Positions 1 through 6,100 are shown, counted from the first letter of the stretch. The stretch is 7,745 bases of DNA from an uncultured Clostridia bacterium (GCA_947174975.1 CAMWLA010000057.1:1-7745), one strand, 5' to 3'. Notes: a model not told the origin generated them from the sequence alone. Numbers and translations: made by a program.

Positions 1-106
1 GTATTAATCGCTTTCGAGAAGCGAGTAGAACAAGGAAACTCGCGTAAACCGCAAGGGAGCTTACAATGAAGTAAGTGACCGAAGCGGTGCGCAAAAGTTG
101 ACGCCG
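1..106 (+). repeat. Partial structured repeat at the window edge, related to the 282-bp element
   Basis: Non-coding stretch between the HIT stop codon and the left edge, dense in hairpins on the plus strand: CGCTT/AAGCG (9-23), GCGAGT/ACTCGC (21-26 with 38-43), CTTAC/GTAAG with loop AATGAA (60-75), and ACCG/CGGT (78-88). Alternatively ACCGC (48-52) pairs with GCGGT (84-88) and encloses the CTTAC hairpin, with AACT (37-40) and AGTT (96-99) outside it. ACAAGG (30-35) precedes this unit. The order ACAAGG, GC-rich arm, purine run, variable hairpin, short hairpin recurs in the 4957-5238 element. The right end reads GTTATA (106-111), as does the right end of that element (5235-5240). The left end lies outside the window. 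It may also serve as the 3' end of the operon transcript in place of a terminator. The relationship is judged by eye. Confidence 0.55.
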
Positions 107-451
107 TTATACGATGCTTATCGGAAGCGATTCGCCGCCAAGGATGTGCACGTGTAAATGAAACACGGTCTGCCCCGCGTCGTCGCCTTGGTTTATAACT
201 AAGCGGTAGCCGTTTTTACAGCCGTTTTCTTTTGCGATGCCCGGAATTTTAGTGAACATATGGCTTAAAATTTCCGCCTTTTTTTCGTCCATTTCCGAAA
301 GCAGTTTGAAGTGAACCTTTGGAACGGCTAAAAGATGAACCTTTGCCTTAGGCTCGATATCTTTAAATACGAGCATTTTTTCGTCCTCGTATACTTTTGC
401 CGAGGGAATTTCACCCGCTATGATTTTGCAGAATATGCAGTTATCCGTCAT
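107..451 (-). CDS. HIT/HinT-family nucleotide hydrolase (purine nucleoside phosphoramidase-like)
   Basis: Small cytoplasmic histidine-triad protein of 114 residues, full length for the HinT branch, expected to hydrolyse AMP-N linkages such as adenosine phosphoramidates and aminoacyl-AMP. The N-terminal C5-x2-C8 of NCIFCKI, together with H47 in PKVHF and H98, can form the zinc site of zinc-binding HinT proteins. The histidine triad is F-H98-L-H100-V-H102-ILGG, with H100 the expected nucleophile. The C-terminus is SLPISIV rather than the more common W-P-P-G ending. The ATG at 451 is set by a strong ribosome binding site and overlaps the protease stop by 11 nt. HIT genes often follow mtaB in Firmicutes, so this gene is in its expected neighbourhood, displaced by the protease. 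Its stop codon touches the structured repeat at the left edge, and no ordinary terminator is visible after it. Confidence 0.93.
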   Translation of the reverse strand: MTDNCIFCKIIAGEIPSAKVYEDEKMLVFKDIEPKAKVHLLAVPKVHFKLLSEMDEKKAEILSHMFTKIPGIAKENGCKNGYRLVINQGDDAGQTVFHLHVHILGGESLPISIV

Positions 452-2012
452 CTCTTACTCTCCTTAATTTTATTGAAAATGCAAACAGAATCACTCCGCA
501 CGCACCCGCGACCGCAACGGCGGACGCGACGAGCGCGATTAAAAGGTTGTATCCTTCGAACGCTTCCGCGTCTATTATTGCAGATACCGAACCGTCGGAT
601 TTGTTATAAGTATATTTCTCATAGTCGTCGTTCACTTCGAACGCCCAAGCGGTGTCGTCGCCGAAGGTATATTCAACGCACGGAATACGGCTTTCAACGT
701 TTTCAAGCATGAGATAAATGCTGTCCGCCACTCTGTCGCCGACGTAGTAGCCGTAATAGTAAACGCCTTCGTATCCTGTCAATTGCACTTCTTGCACGAC
801 GTAGGACAGCACCAGCTCGTCACCGTCGTGAATTTTCCGCTCCTCTACCGTTTTACCGTTGGGGTCGTATTCGCGCGACCAGTCGACGGTTACGTTGTAG
901 CCGCCCTGTACGGCGGAAAGAAACTCTTGCTTGTCTGCATAGTCCACGTGCATTTTTTCCATACCTATCGGCAGACAGCACAGCGCAAGCAGTATTATCG
1001 AAAGGATAGTGCAAGTAAGCGAGAAAGTGAGATTTGCGGCGTTTGTAAAGCGCATTTGCTCACCCATCTCTTTTGCTTCGCGTATCATATTGTCGTTAAT
1101 TCGCGCAATGTCGAATTCGTCCGACATTGTTGAAAACAGCGACTTGCGGACGGCGACTATATTTACCAAAACGGTGAGTATCGTGCAGATTGCAATTAAG
1201 CCGGAATGCATCCAGCCGTCGAGCGGAAGATTCCAGAAAGAGTGAATTATTATCGAACCGATTAATACCACGATACTGAGCAGTATACCTTTGCCCTTGG
1301 CAAAACCGTACGCCAAGCCCACTAAACCAGTCCAGAGAATATGCGTGCAGAAGGTTGAAAAACCTCTGTCGATAAACAGATACACGATACTGCGGATATC
1401 GCCGTATTGAGAGGCAAGCGAGTCTGAGTAAAAGAACATATATCCCATATCTTCCATTACCGAAAAGCCCGTGCCGACCGCGGCGGCAATTAAAAAGCAT
1501 GCGTATGAATTTTTATTGCGCATTACAAGTATTGCGGCAATGGCTACAGCCGCCTTGCTTACTTCTTCCACCAAGCCCGAAATAAGCGCACTGTACCAAG
1601 GATTGTCAAGCTTTATCAGCGCGTAGCCGACTTGCGTCAATACCCCCGCGACAGTTCCGCCTATTACGAGAATTCCGAAAAGCTTTAAAACGCTTAAATC
1701 GCGCTTGGGGTACAGTTCGAACAGAAAAGTCATAAAAGGAAACGTGAACGTTATTCCCGCAAGCAGCGTTATAGTAGGAAAGTACAAGGTGTTGCCGGTA
1801 AAGCGAAGCACCACCGTATTGACGGTAAAGAGAATGAACAGTATGAAAAACATACGTACGTACAGCCAAGGGTACGTACCGGTAATTCCGCCCTTGTTTT
1901 CACCTAAACCACGCGTTAAAAACTCTCTGTACTCATCCTTTGAATGAGCGCGGAAAGTTTCTTTAAACATATATGTAATTCTTGCGCGGGTAAGCGAACC
2001 TTCACCTTTCAT
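441..2012 (-). CDS. PrsW-family intramembrane metalloprotease with extra extracytoplasmic domain
   Basis: Polytopic membrane protein of the PrsW (CAAX-protease-related) family; the best-known member cleaves the anti-sigma factor RsiW at the membrane. It is 523 residues. About eight or nine hydrophobic segments lie between residues 50 and 290. The family motifs are present: EEVSK (149-153), F183-x3-E187 in TGFSVMED, H224-x2-W227 in CTHILWTG, and H257-x2-W260-N261 in IIHSFWNLP. A cytoplasmic-looking linker (291-325) follows, then a further helix (329-349), a soluble Tyr-rich domain (about 350-487) and a last helix (488-514) with a basic tail. That domain is beyond the core family and is not recognised. 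The start overlaps mtaB by 11 nt without a well-placed Shine-Dalgarno; an internal ATG at 1970 (residue 15) is a real alternative. No sigma/anti-sigma pair is nearby, so the substrate is unknown. Confidence 0.87.
   Translation of the reverse strand: MKGEGSLTRARITYMFKETFRAHSKDEYREFLTRGLGENKGGITGTYPWLYVRMFFILFILFTVNTVVLRFTGNTLYFPTITLLAGITFTFPFMTFLFELYPKRDLSVLKLFGILVIGGTVAGVLTQVGYALIKLDNPWYSALISGLVEEVSKAAVAIAAILVMRNKNSYACFLIAAAVGTGFSVMEDMGYMFFYSDSLASQYGDIRSIVYLFIDRGFSTFCTHILWTGLVGLAYGFAKGKGILLSIVVLIGSIIIHSFWNLPLDGWMHSGLIAICTILTVLVNIVAVRKSLFSTMSDEFDIARINDNMIREAKEMGEQMRFTNAANLTFSLTCTILSIILLALCCLPIGMEKMHVDYADKQEFLSAVQGGYNVTVDWSREYDPNGKTVEERKIHDGDELVLSYVVQEVQLTGYEGVYYYGYYVGDRVADSIYLMLENVESRIPCVEYTFGDDTAWAFEVNDDYEKYTYNKSDGSVSAIIDAEAFEGYNLLIALVASAVAVAGACGVILFAFSIKLRRVRDDG
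460..465 (-). promoter_or_regulatory. Strong ribosome binding site for the HIT gene
   Basis: AAGGAG on the minus strand, 8 nt upstream of the ATG at 451 and lying within the final codons of the protease gene. It is the best Shine-Dalgarno in the operon, so the HIT protein can be translated independently of the weakly initiated membrane protease. Confidence 0.8.
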
Positions 2013-3210
2013 TTACAGCCAAAGCACCGTCCTTGAAATGATTAATAAGTTTTACGCGGAACTTTTGTCCCGCAGTTAAATTCCCTTTGATATATACGCG
2101 GATATAGTTGTCGGTATAACCCGTGGTGTAACCGTCCTCAACCTCTTCCGCTATTATTTCCCTTTCCGTTCCCAAAAAGCGGGATATATATTTTTCCGAA
2201 CAAGCGGACGCGGCTTGCAAAAGTGCATGCAGCCGCTCGCTCTTTACATCGGGGGGAACGTCTTTTAATTTATAAGCAACAGTTCCCTCTCGAGGGGAAT
2301 ACGCAAACGCGTGTATCCGCGCAAAGCCCGCTTCCTCGATTATAGAAAGACTTTCTTCAAAGTCCTTATCCGTTTCTGTTGCAAAGCCCGCGATTATGTC
2401 CGTGGTTATCGCGGCGTCGGGGAAATATTCGTAAATTTTTGCGCACCTTTGAAGATATTCATCTCTGGTGTAGTGTCTGTTCATCGCCTTTAAAACTGCG
2501 GTGCTTCCGCTCTGCAACGAAAGATGAAACTGCGGGGCAAAATCTTTGAGCTGTTTTAAAGCCGTTAAAAGTTTATCTGTAATCGCCGAGCATTCCAGCG
2601 AACCCAGCCTTATACGCTTATCAACGCCTTTAAGCGCGCAAATCAGCGTTTCAAGCCCGCCGTCATATGAAGATATATTTATTCCGTTTAAAACTATTTC
2701 GCAGCTTTCGGTTGAATTAATTTCGTTTAGGATATCTTCGACGGGGCGCGAAACCTCGCGGCCGCGGAGATATGGAATTATACAGTACGAGCAGAAGTTG
2801 TTGCAGCCGTCCTGTATCTTTATAAACGCGCGCGTTTTGGTCTGTTTGGGAAAAGGCAGCTCTACGCTTTTATAGCCGTAATGCGCGCAGACCGCGTCGA
2901 TAATTTCCTGCTTGCGCTTGGCGCCAGAAACGAAGGTCGCCCCCCTATCGAGAAAGCTTTTCCTATCCTTTTCCGAAGCGCACCCACAGACGAAAATTTT
3001 TGCATCCTTATTGAACTTTTTTACCCTTGCAATAAGCTGACGGCTCTTTTTTTCAGCCTCGCGCGTGACGGCGCAAGTATTTAAAATATATGCGTCGGCG
3101 TAAGAAAGTTTGTCGTCCGTTTCCCAGCCGAGCGCCTCTAACGCAGCCATAATCGAAGCGGACTCCGCCTCGTTTACCTTACAGCCGAGCGTGAATACTA
3201 CCGCCCTCAT
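2002..3210 (-). CDS. mtaB: tRNA (t6A37) methylthiotransferase MtaB
   Basis: Radical-SAM enzyme that converts t6A to ms2t6A at position 37 of ANN-decoding tRNAs. It is 402 residues from the chosen start. The N-terminal methylthiotransferase domain supplies three cysteines for the second [4Fe-4S] cluster: C10 in FTLGCKVNEAES, C46 in NTCAVT and C77 in VCGCASE. The radical-SAM cluster is C136-NNF-C140-SY-C143 within DGCNNFCSYCIIPYLRG. The C-terminal region from about residue 340 fits a TRAM RNA-binding domain. The opening F-T-L-G-C-K-V-N and the DGCNNFCSYC form point to MtaB rather than MiaB or RimO. The start overlaps the rsmE stop (ATGA) and the TGA at 2002 lies 11 nt inside the protease gene, so all are co-translated. 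Confidence 0.95.
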   Translation of the reverse strand: MRAVVFTLGCKVNEAESASIMAALEALGWETDDKLSYADAYILNTCAVTREAEKKSRQLIARVKKFNKDAKIFVCGCASEKDRKSFLDRGATFVSGAKRKQEIIDAVCAHYGYKSVELPFPKQTKTRAFIKIQDGCNNFCSYCIIPYLRGREVSRPVEDILNEINSTESCEIVLNGINISSYDGGLETLICALKGVDKRIRLGSLECSAITDKLLTALKQLKDFAPQFHLSLQSGSTAVLKAMNRHYTRDEYLQRCAKIYEYFPDAAITTDIIAGFATETDKDFEESLSIIEEAGFARIHAFAYSPREGTVAYKLKDVPPDVKSERLHALLQAASACSEKYISRFLGTEREIIAEEVEDGYTTGYTDNYIRVYIKGNLTAGQKFRVKLINHFKDGALAVNER

Positions 3211-3932
3211 TTCATTTCTCCGAGCGTGAACATAGCTATCGAAGTAAGCGCGATTGCCGCGGTTTCTGCGCGTAAAATGCGCTTGCCGAGATATATAGCG
3301 GAAAAGCCAAGCTCTTTGGCTGTTTCGAATTCCTTTTCGGAAAAGCCGCCCTCGCTTCCAACAACTATTGCGGTTGAGCCGCTGATTCGGGATATATCGG
3401 TATCCGATACGAAAGCAAATTCGCAAGCAAAAAGTTTATTTGTAAAACCTTCGCAAGACAAAAGCGCGGACTTCAAGTTGTCGAAATATTCGATTTCGGG
3501 CGCGCGGGAACGCATGCATTGCTTAGTTGCTTCGCGTGCGACCTTTCTCAGTCTTTCTATCTTGTTTTCATTAAGATATGCAGCGCAGTATTCCGAAGAA
3601 AACACGCCTATTTTTTCGGCGCCCAGCTCGCAAGCCTTTTGTACTACAAGCTCGGTTTTATCGCCCTTTAATGCGCCGATTAAAAGATAAAGGGGCGTTT
3701 TAGGCTCCTTATCGCTTTCGGCAAAACCCGTTATGTGGGCGGTAAGGCTACGCTTTTCTATCTTGGCGACTATCGCGGTGTATTCCTTTCCGCTTCCGTC
3801 CAAAAGAGTGATTTCGCTGCCCTCTTCAACCCTCTGCACGGTCTTTGCGTGGACGAACTCGTCTCCGTCCAGAACGGCGGTGTTGCTTTGCGGATCTATG
3901 TTTTCGATAAAAAATCTTTTACGCCCGCTCAT
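3207..3932 (-). CDS. rsmE: 16S rRNA (uracil1498-N3)-methyltransferase RsmE
   Basis: SPOUT-class methyltransferase that modifies U1498 of 16S rRNA in the decoding region. It is 241 residues from the chosen start. The N-terminal PUA-like part opens KRFFIE and includes LLDGSGKEY (43-51). The SPOUT part shows ALKGDKTELVVQKACELGA (87-105), EATKQCMRSRAPEI (134-147), the SAM-binding GSEGGFSEKE (192-201) and the knot signature LGKRILRAETA (215-225). A GTG 24 nt further upstream is in frame, but the ATG at 3932 is preferred because it places the family's usual M-x-R-F-F opening at the N-terminus and gives the ATGA overlap with prmA. There is no Shine-Dalgarno before it, so translation is probably coupled to prmA. 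The stop overlaps the mtaB start by 4 nt. Confidence 0.95.
   Translation of the reverse strand: MSGRKRFFIENIDPQSNTAVLDGDEFVHAKTVQRVEEGSEITLLDGSGKEYTAIVAKIEKRSLTAHITGFAESDKEPKTPLYLLIGALKGDKTELVVQKACELGAEKIGVFSSEYCAAYLNENKIERLRKVAREATKQCMRSRAPEIEYFDNLKSALLSCEGFTNKLFACEFAFVSDTDISRISGSTAIVVGSEGGFSEKEFETAKELGFSAIYLGKRILRAETAAIALTSIAMFTLGEMK
3218..3221 (-). promoter_or_regulatory. Ribosome binding site that fixes the mtaB start
   Basis: GGAG inside the last codons of rsmE, 7 nt upstream of the ATG at 3210. It favours that ATG over the 72-codon upstream extension of the same open frame, which would overlap rsmE in another frame and does not resemble the MtaB family. Confidence 0.7.
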
Positions 3933-4867
3933 AGTCTGAATGAAAGAGCGTACCACTCGCCCTCGTGTACCCGCTTTTCAAGCTTCAATTTCTGAGCAGT
4001 GAACGCGTCTATTACCATTTTAAGTCTGCTTTCGATTATTCCGCTTAAAATGAGTACGCCGTACTTATGAATATACTTAGTTATCGTGGGCGCAAGGCGG
4101 ACAAGAATTTCCGCCGTAATGTTGGCAAATACTATATCGCCCTTTACGTCCGCTTCGTTCAAAAGGTCTGACTTGACAACTTTTACCTGACTTTCAACGC
4201 CGTTTATTTCGCTGTTGTGCTTTGCGCTTTTAACTGCGATTTCGTCGATATCTGTAAGGTACGCGTAGCTTGCGCCGAGCTTGATTGCGGATATGCCTAA
4301 AATTCCGCTTCCGCATCCGACGTCTATGCAGACGGATGCCGGCGTTAAATAGTGCTGCATAAGCTTTAAGCACATTGCGGTGGTTTCGTGCTCGCCCGTG
4401 CCGAAAGCCATATTACTGTCTAATTTTACAACTCTCTCTCCCGCTTGCGGCTGGTATTCTATCCATTCGGGGCAGACGACTATTCTTTTGCCGATATGTA
4501 TGGGGCGGAAATGCTTGCGCCAGATTTCCAGCCAGTCGTCGCCCTCGACCTCGCGCTGGGTCATTTCAAGCGTACCGAATTTCACGTAGAATTTTCCGTT
4601 AGTGCGACACTCCTCTATATCCGCGCGGATATTGCGTATAAGCGTAGGCGCATTATCGATGGGAATAAACGCCTTGACGAGAACGTCGCCTCCGTTTATC
4701 AAAGAATCGTCGATATAGTCCCAATACATAGCTTTATTGCTTTGCAGTGCGATTACGTCGGCAACATCGGAAATAGCCACGCCGTAGTTGGTGTAGCGCC
4801 AAAGTATGTCGGCAACAAGCTCGCTGCCTTGGGAAGTTGTGTGAATTGTAAGCTCGATAAATTTCAT
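3929..4867 (-). CDS. prmA: Ribosomal protein L11 methyltransferase PrmA
   Basis: S-adenosylmethionine-dependent enzyme that trimethylates ribosomal protein L11 in the cytoplasm. It is 312 residues, the usual family length. The N-terminal part (about 1-110) matches the L11-recognition domain by position. The catalytic domain shows AFGTGEH (154-160), a PrmA hallmark, then motif I DVGCGSG (182-188), the acidic D206/D208 region after the second strand, and FANI (247-250) at the catalytic loop. The start at 4867 is supported by AGAGGA (4881-4876) 8 nt upstream. It is the first gene of the operon and its TGA overlaps the rsmE ATG by 4 nt (ATGA). The prmA-rsmE-mtaB order is common in Firmicutes, often downstream of dnaJ; here it has its own promoter and no chaperone gene precedes it. 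Confidence 0.95.
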   Translation of the reverse strand: MKFIELTIHTTSQGSELVADILWRYTNYGVAISDVADVIALQSNKAMYWDYIDDSLINGGDVLVKAFIPIDNAPTLIRNIRADIEECRTNGKFYVKFGTLEMTQREVEGDDWLEIWRKHFRPIHIGKRIVVCPEWIEYQPQAGERVVKLDSNMAFGTGEHETTAMCLKLMQHYLTPASVCIDVGCGSGILGISAIKLGASYAYLTDIDEIAVKSAKHNSEINGVESQVKVVKSDLLNEADVKGDIVFANITAEILVRLAPTITKYIHKYGVLILSGIIESRLKMVIDAFTAQKLKLEKRVHEGEWYALSFRL

Positions 4868-4895
4868 AAAATAAATCCTCTAAAACTTATAATTT

Positions 4896-4924
4896 ATTTT
4901 AACACTTACAGCCCTTAAAGGCAA
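4896..4924 (-). promoter_or_regulatory. Promoter of the prmA-rsmE-mtaB-protease-HIT operon
   Basis: Minus strand TTGCCT (4924-4919, 4 of 6 to consensus), a 17-bp spacer and TAAAAT (4901-4896, 5 of 6). The -10 is 28 nt upstream of the prmA ATG. The placement directly after the preceding terminator supports independent transcription of this operon. Confidence 0.65.
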
Positions 4925-4926
4925 GT

Positions 4927-4955
4927 AAAAAAGCCCCCGCTTTAGGGAGCTTTTT
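4927..4955 (-). terminator. Intrinsic terminator of the hydrogenase-flavoprotein unit
   Basis: On the minus strand the arm AAAAAGCTCCC (4955-4945) pairs with GGGGGCTTTTT (4938-4928) over 11 bp with one G-U pair, around a 6-nt loop, and the stem runs into a six-T tract. The flanking A and T runs also allow it to act on the plus strand. It lies 272 nt past the flavoprotein stop codon because the palindromic element sits in between. The next operon's promoter begins 3 nt after the T tract. Confidence 0.85.
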
Positions 4956-4956
4956 G

Positions 4957-4980
4957 TAACCAGATAATTCTGAATCCGAA
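4957..4980 (+). repeat. Left terminal inverted repeat of the palindromic element
   Basis: Begins TAACCAGATAATTCT and pairs with the right arm at 5215-5238. The outer 15 bp are identical between arms; two substitutions fall in the inner 9 bp. It starts 2 nt past the stem of the intrinsic terminator. Confidence 0.82.
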
Positions 4981-5214
4981 CCCGATTTCAAGGGTAAATT
5001 TTGGCTTATCCTGCGTTAAGAACGCTTGCCGTACTTCCGTGTACGCCTGCGCGCCCTTGCCTTGTCTAATCTCAAAATTTTCCTCTTGAAATTGCAAGGC
5101 ACTTTAACGAGCGGGCTTGCAGTTGATTTGTGTGCGGGACGCGCGCAGTCGTGCAGAGACGCACTACAAGTGCGTACCGTGCGGAAAGCAACGCAATGTC
5201 GCCGTTAAAGCGTG

Positions 5215-5238
5215 TTCGAATTTAGAATTATCTGGTTA
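5215..5238 (-). repeat. Right terminal inverted repeat, overlapping the flavoprotein stop codon
   Basis: Reverse complement of the left arm (22 of 24). On the minus strand its outer end reads TAACCAGATAATTCT, which supplies the final Thr-Arg codons and the TAA stop of the flavoprotein gene. If the element is an insertion, it rewrote that C-terminus. Confidence 0.82.
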
Positions 5239-6076
5239 TATTATTGAGATATTCAACTACCGAATGGACGGCGATATTGCCTTCGCCGACGGCCTTGGCG
5301 TACTGATACGGTCTGCCGGTGCAGTCGCCCGCGGCGAACACGCCCGCAATATTCGTAGAACAGTCACGGTTTACGAAAATATGTCCGTCCTCGATTTTAA
5401 GTCCGTGAACGAGTGTTGACGGCGAAACCGAACCCCTCAAAATAAACATACCGTCTATCTCGAAGCTTTCGTCCTTGAAATTGACTTTTCTTAGGCGCAT
5501 ATCGCCCGAAACGGATATAGGCTTTTTTAAAATTATCTGCGCGTTTGGCGACTTAATTTCATAGCCCTTATACAGCGGAATGACGTACGCTTTTTCAGCG
5601 ATACCGCAAAGGAACTCCGCCTCGTGCTCAAACTTTTTATCGGTGCAGAGAACCGCAATTTTTTTGCCCTTGTATAGAAAGCCGTCACAAGTGGCGCAGT
5701 AGCTTACGCCGCGGCCCAAAAACTCCTCTTCGCCGTCAATGGGTTTTGAAGTTTCGACGCCGAGACATAAAATAACCGTTTTTGCCGTGTACTGCTTGTC
5801 CTGAACCAAAAGCGTGAAATGTCCGTCCGTTTCGTATACGCCCGTGACGACCTCTTCACGCATTTCTATTCCTAAGCTTTCTATATGCTTTTGAAACGCC
5901 TCGTTAAGCTCTTTACCCGTAATAGACGGAAACGCGGGATAGTTTTTTATAAGCTCTGCCCGCTCGACTTTTTTAGGCGCGCTTGAAAACCATAAAAACG
6001 ATTTGCCTAACAGTTTTAAATTGATTGCGGAGGAAACGCCCGCGGGCCCTCCTCCGATTATTATACAGTCGTACAT
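5228..6076 (-). CDS. Thioredoxin reductase-like flavoprotein lacking the NADPH motif
   Basis: FAD-dependent disulfide reductase of the low-Mr thioredoxin reductase fold, 282 residues against roughly 305-320 for standard TrxB. The N-terminal FAD motif is GGGPAG (8-13), the redox-active CATC is C127 and C130 followed by DG, and the C-terminal FAD motif is GVFAAGDC (245-252) followed by PYQYAKAVGEG (256-266). In the central domain the usual GGGDSA and HRRD/R motifs for NADPH are absent: the stretch after the CATC reads KKIAVLCTDKKFEHEAEF (138-155). The frame is intact, so this is divergence, not a frameshift. Clostridial ferredoxin-dependent flavin thioredoxin reductases are described with this kind of loss, and co-transcription with a ferredoxin-domain hydrogenase fits; the electron donor is still inference. 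No thioredoxin gene is present. The ATG has no strong Shine-Dalgarno and follows the hydrogenase stop by 24 nt. The last three codons (I-T-R) and the TAA stop lie inside, or at the edge of, the terminal repeat of the adjoining palindromic element. Confidence 0.88.
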   Translation of the reverse strand: MYDCIIIGGGPAGVSSAINLKLLGKSFLWFSSAPKKVERAELIKNYPAFPSITGKELNEAFQKHIESLGIEMREEVVTGVYETDGHFTLLVQDKQYTAKTVILCLGVETSKPIDGEEEFLGRGVSYCATCDGFLYKGKKIAVLCTDKKFEHEAEFLCGIAEKAYVIPLYKGYEIKSPNAQIILKKPISVSGDMRLRKVNFKDESFEIDGMFILRGSVSPSTLVHGLKIEDGHIFVNRDCSTNIAGVFAAGDCTGRPYQYAKAVGEGNIAVHSVVEYLNNITR

Positions 6077-6100
6077 AATATTATTTTTTACCGTATTGCT

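Larger units (their letters stand above)
4957..5238. repeat. 282-bp palindromic element with terminal inverted repeats (MITE-like or structured RNA)
   Basis: A non-coding element filling the gap between the flavoprotein gene and its terminator. The ends are 24-bp inverted repeats matching at 22 of 24 positions. Inside are nested inverted repeats: 4985-5003 against 5073-5092 (CAAAATTT, then a CTTGAAAT block, one mismatch and one indel); 5102-5109 against 5203-5210 (CTTTAACG/CGTTAAAG, 8 of 8); a 7-bp hairpin with 3-nt loop at 5159-5175 (ACGCACT/AGTGCGT); a 5-bp hairpin at 5013-5025 (GCGTT/AACGC); and GTAC/GTAC at 5031-5044. Both strands would fold, and it is transcribed as the 3' UTR of the hydrogenase operon. 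It contains no transposase, and the short open frames crossing it follow the palindrome rather than protein-like composition. TA at both outer edges could be a target duplication (inference). It may be a non-autonomous mobile element, a repeat-borne RNA, or both. Confidence 0.8.

Noticed and set aside
1..106. tRNA, riboswitch or T-box at the left edge
   Set aside because: No cloverleaf with T-loop and CCA end, and no recognisable T-box or riboswitch core; it also lies downstream of the only adjacent gene, not in a leader.
335..712. Plus-strand open frames opposite the HIT and protease genes, and the similar ones opposite the other genes
   Set aside because: They are antisense shadows with Arg/His/Cys-rich composition, no ribosome binding sites and no domains, lying over well-supported minus-strand genes.
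3211..3426. 72-codon N-terminal extension of mtaB
   Set aside because: It overlaps rsmE in another frame, is Arg-rich and unlike the family, and a good ribosome binding site with an ATGA overlap supports the ATG at 3210.
3933..3956. Upstream GTG start for rsmE
   Set aside because: It adds eight residues before the family's conserved opening and loses the 4-nt overlap with prmA that matches the next junction.
4957..5238. Complete insertion sequence or CRISPR array
   Set aside because: No transposase coding frame fits in 282 bp, and there are no regularly spaced direct repeats.
5026..5419. Plus-strand open frames crossing the palindromic element (60 and 100 codons)
   Set aside because: They run through inverted repeats whose two arms dictate the codons, one continues antisense into the flavoprotein gene, and neither has a ribosome binding site or a recognisable domain.
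5580..5700. Frameshift or decay explaining the missing NADPH motif in the flavoprotein
   Set aside because: The frame is continuous, flanking CATC and the FAD motifs are intact, and the substituted stretch still looks like an ordered Rossmann-type strand and helix.
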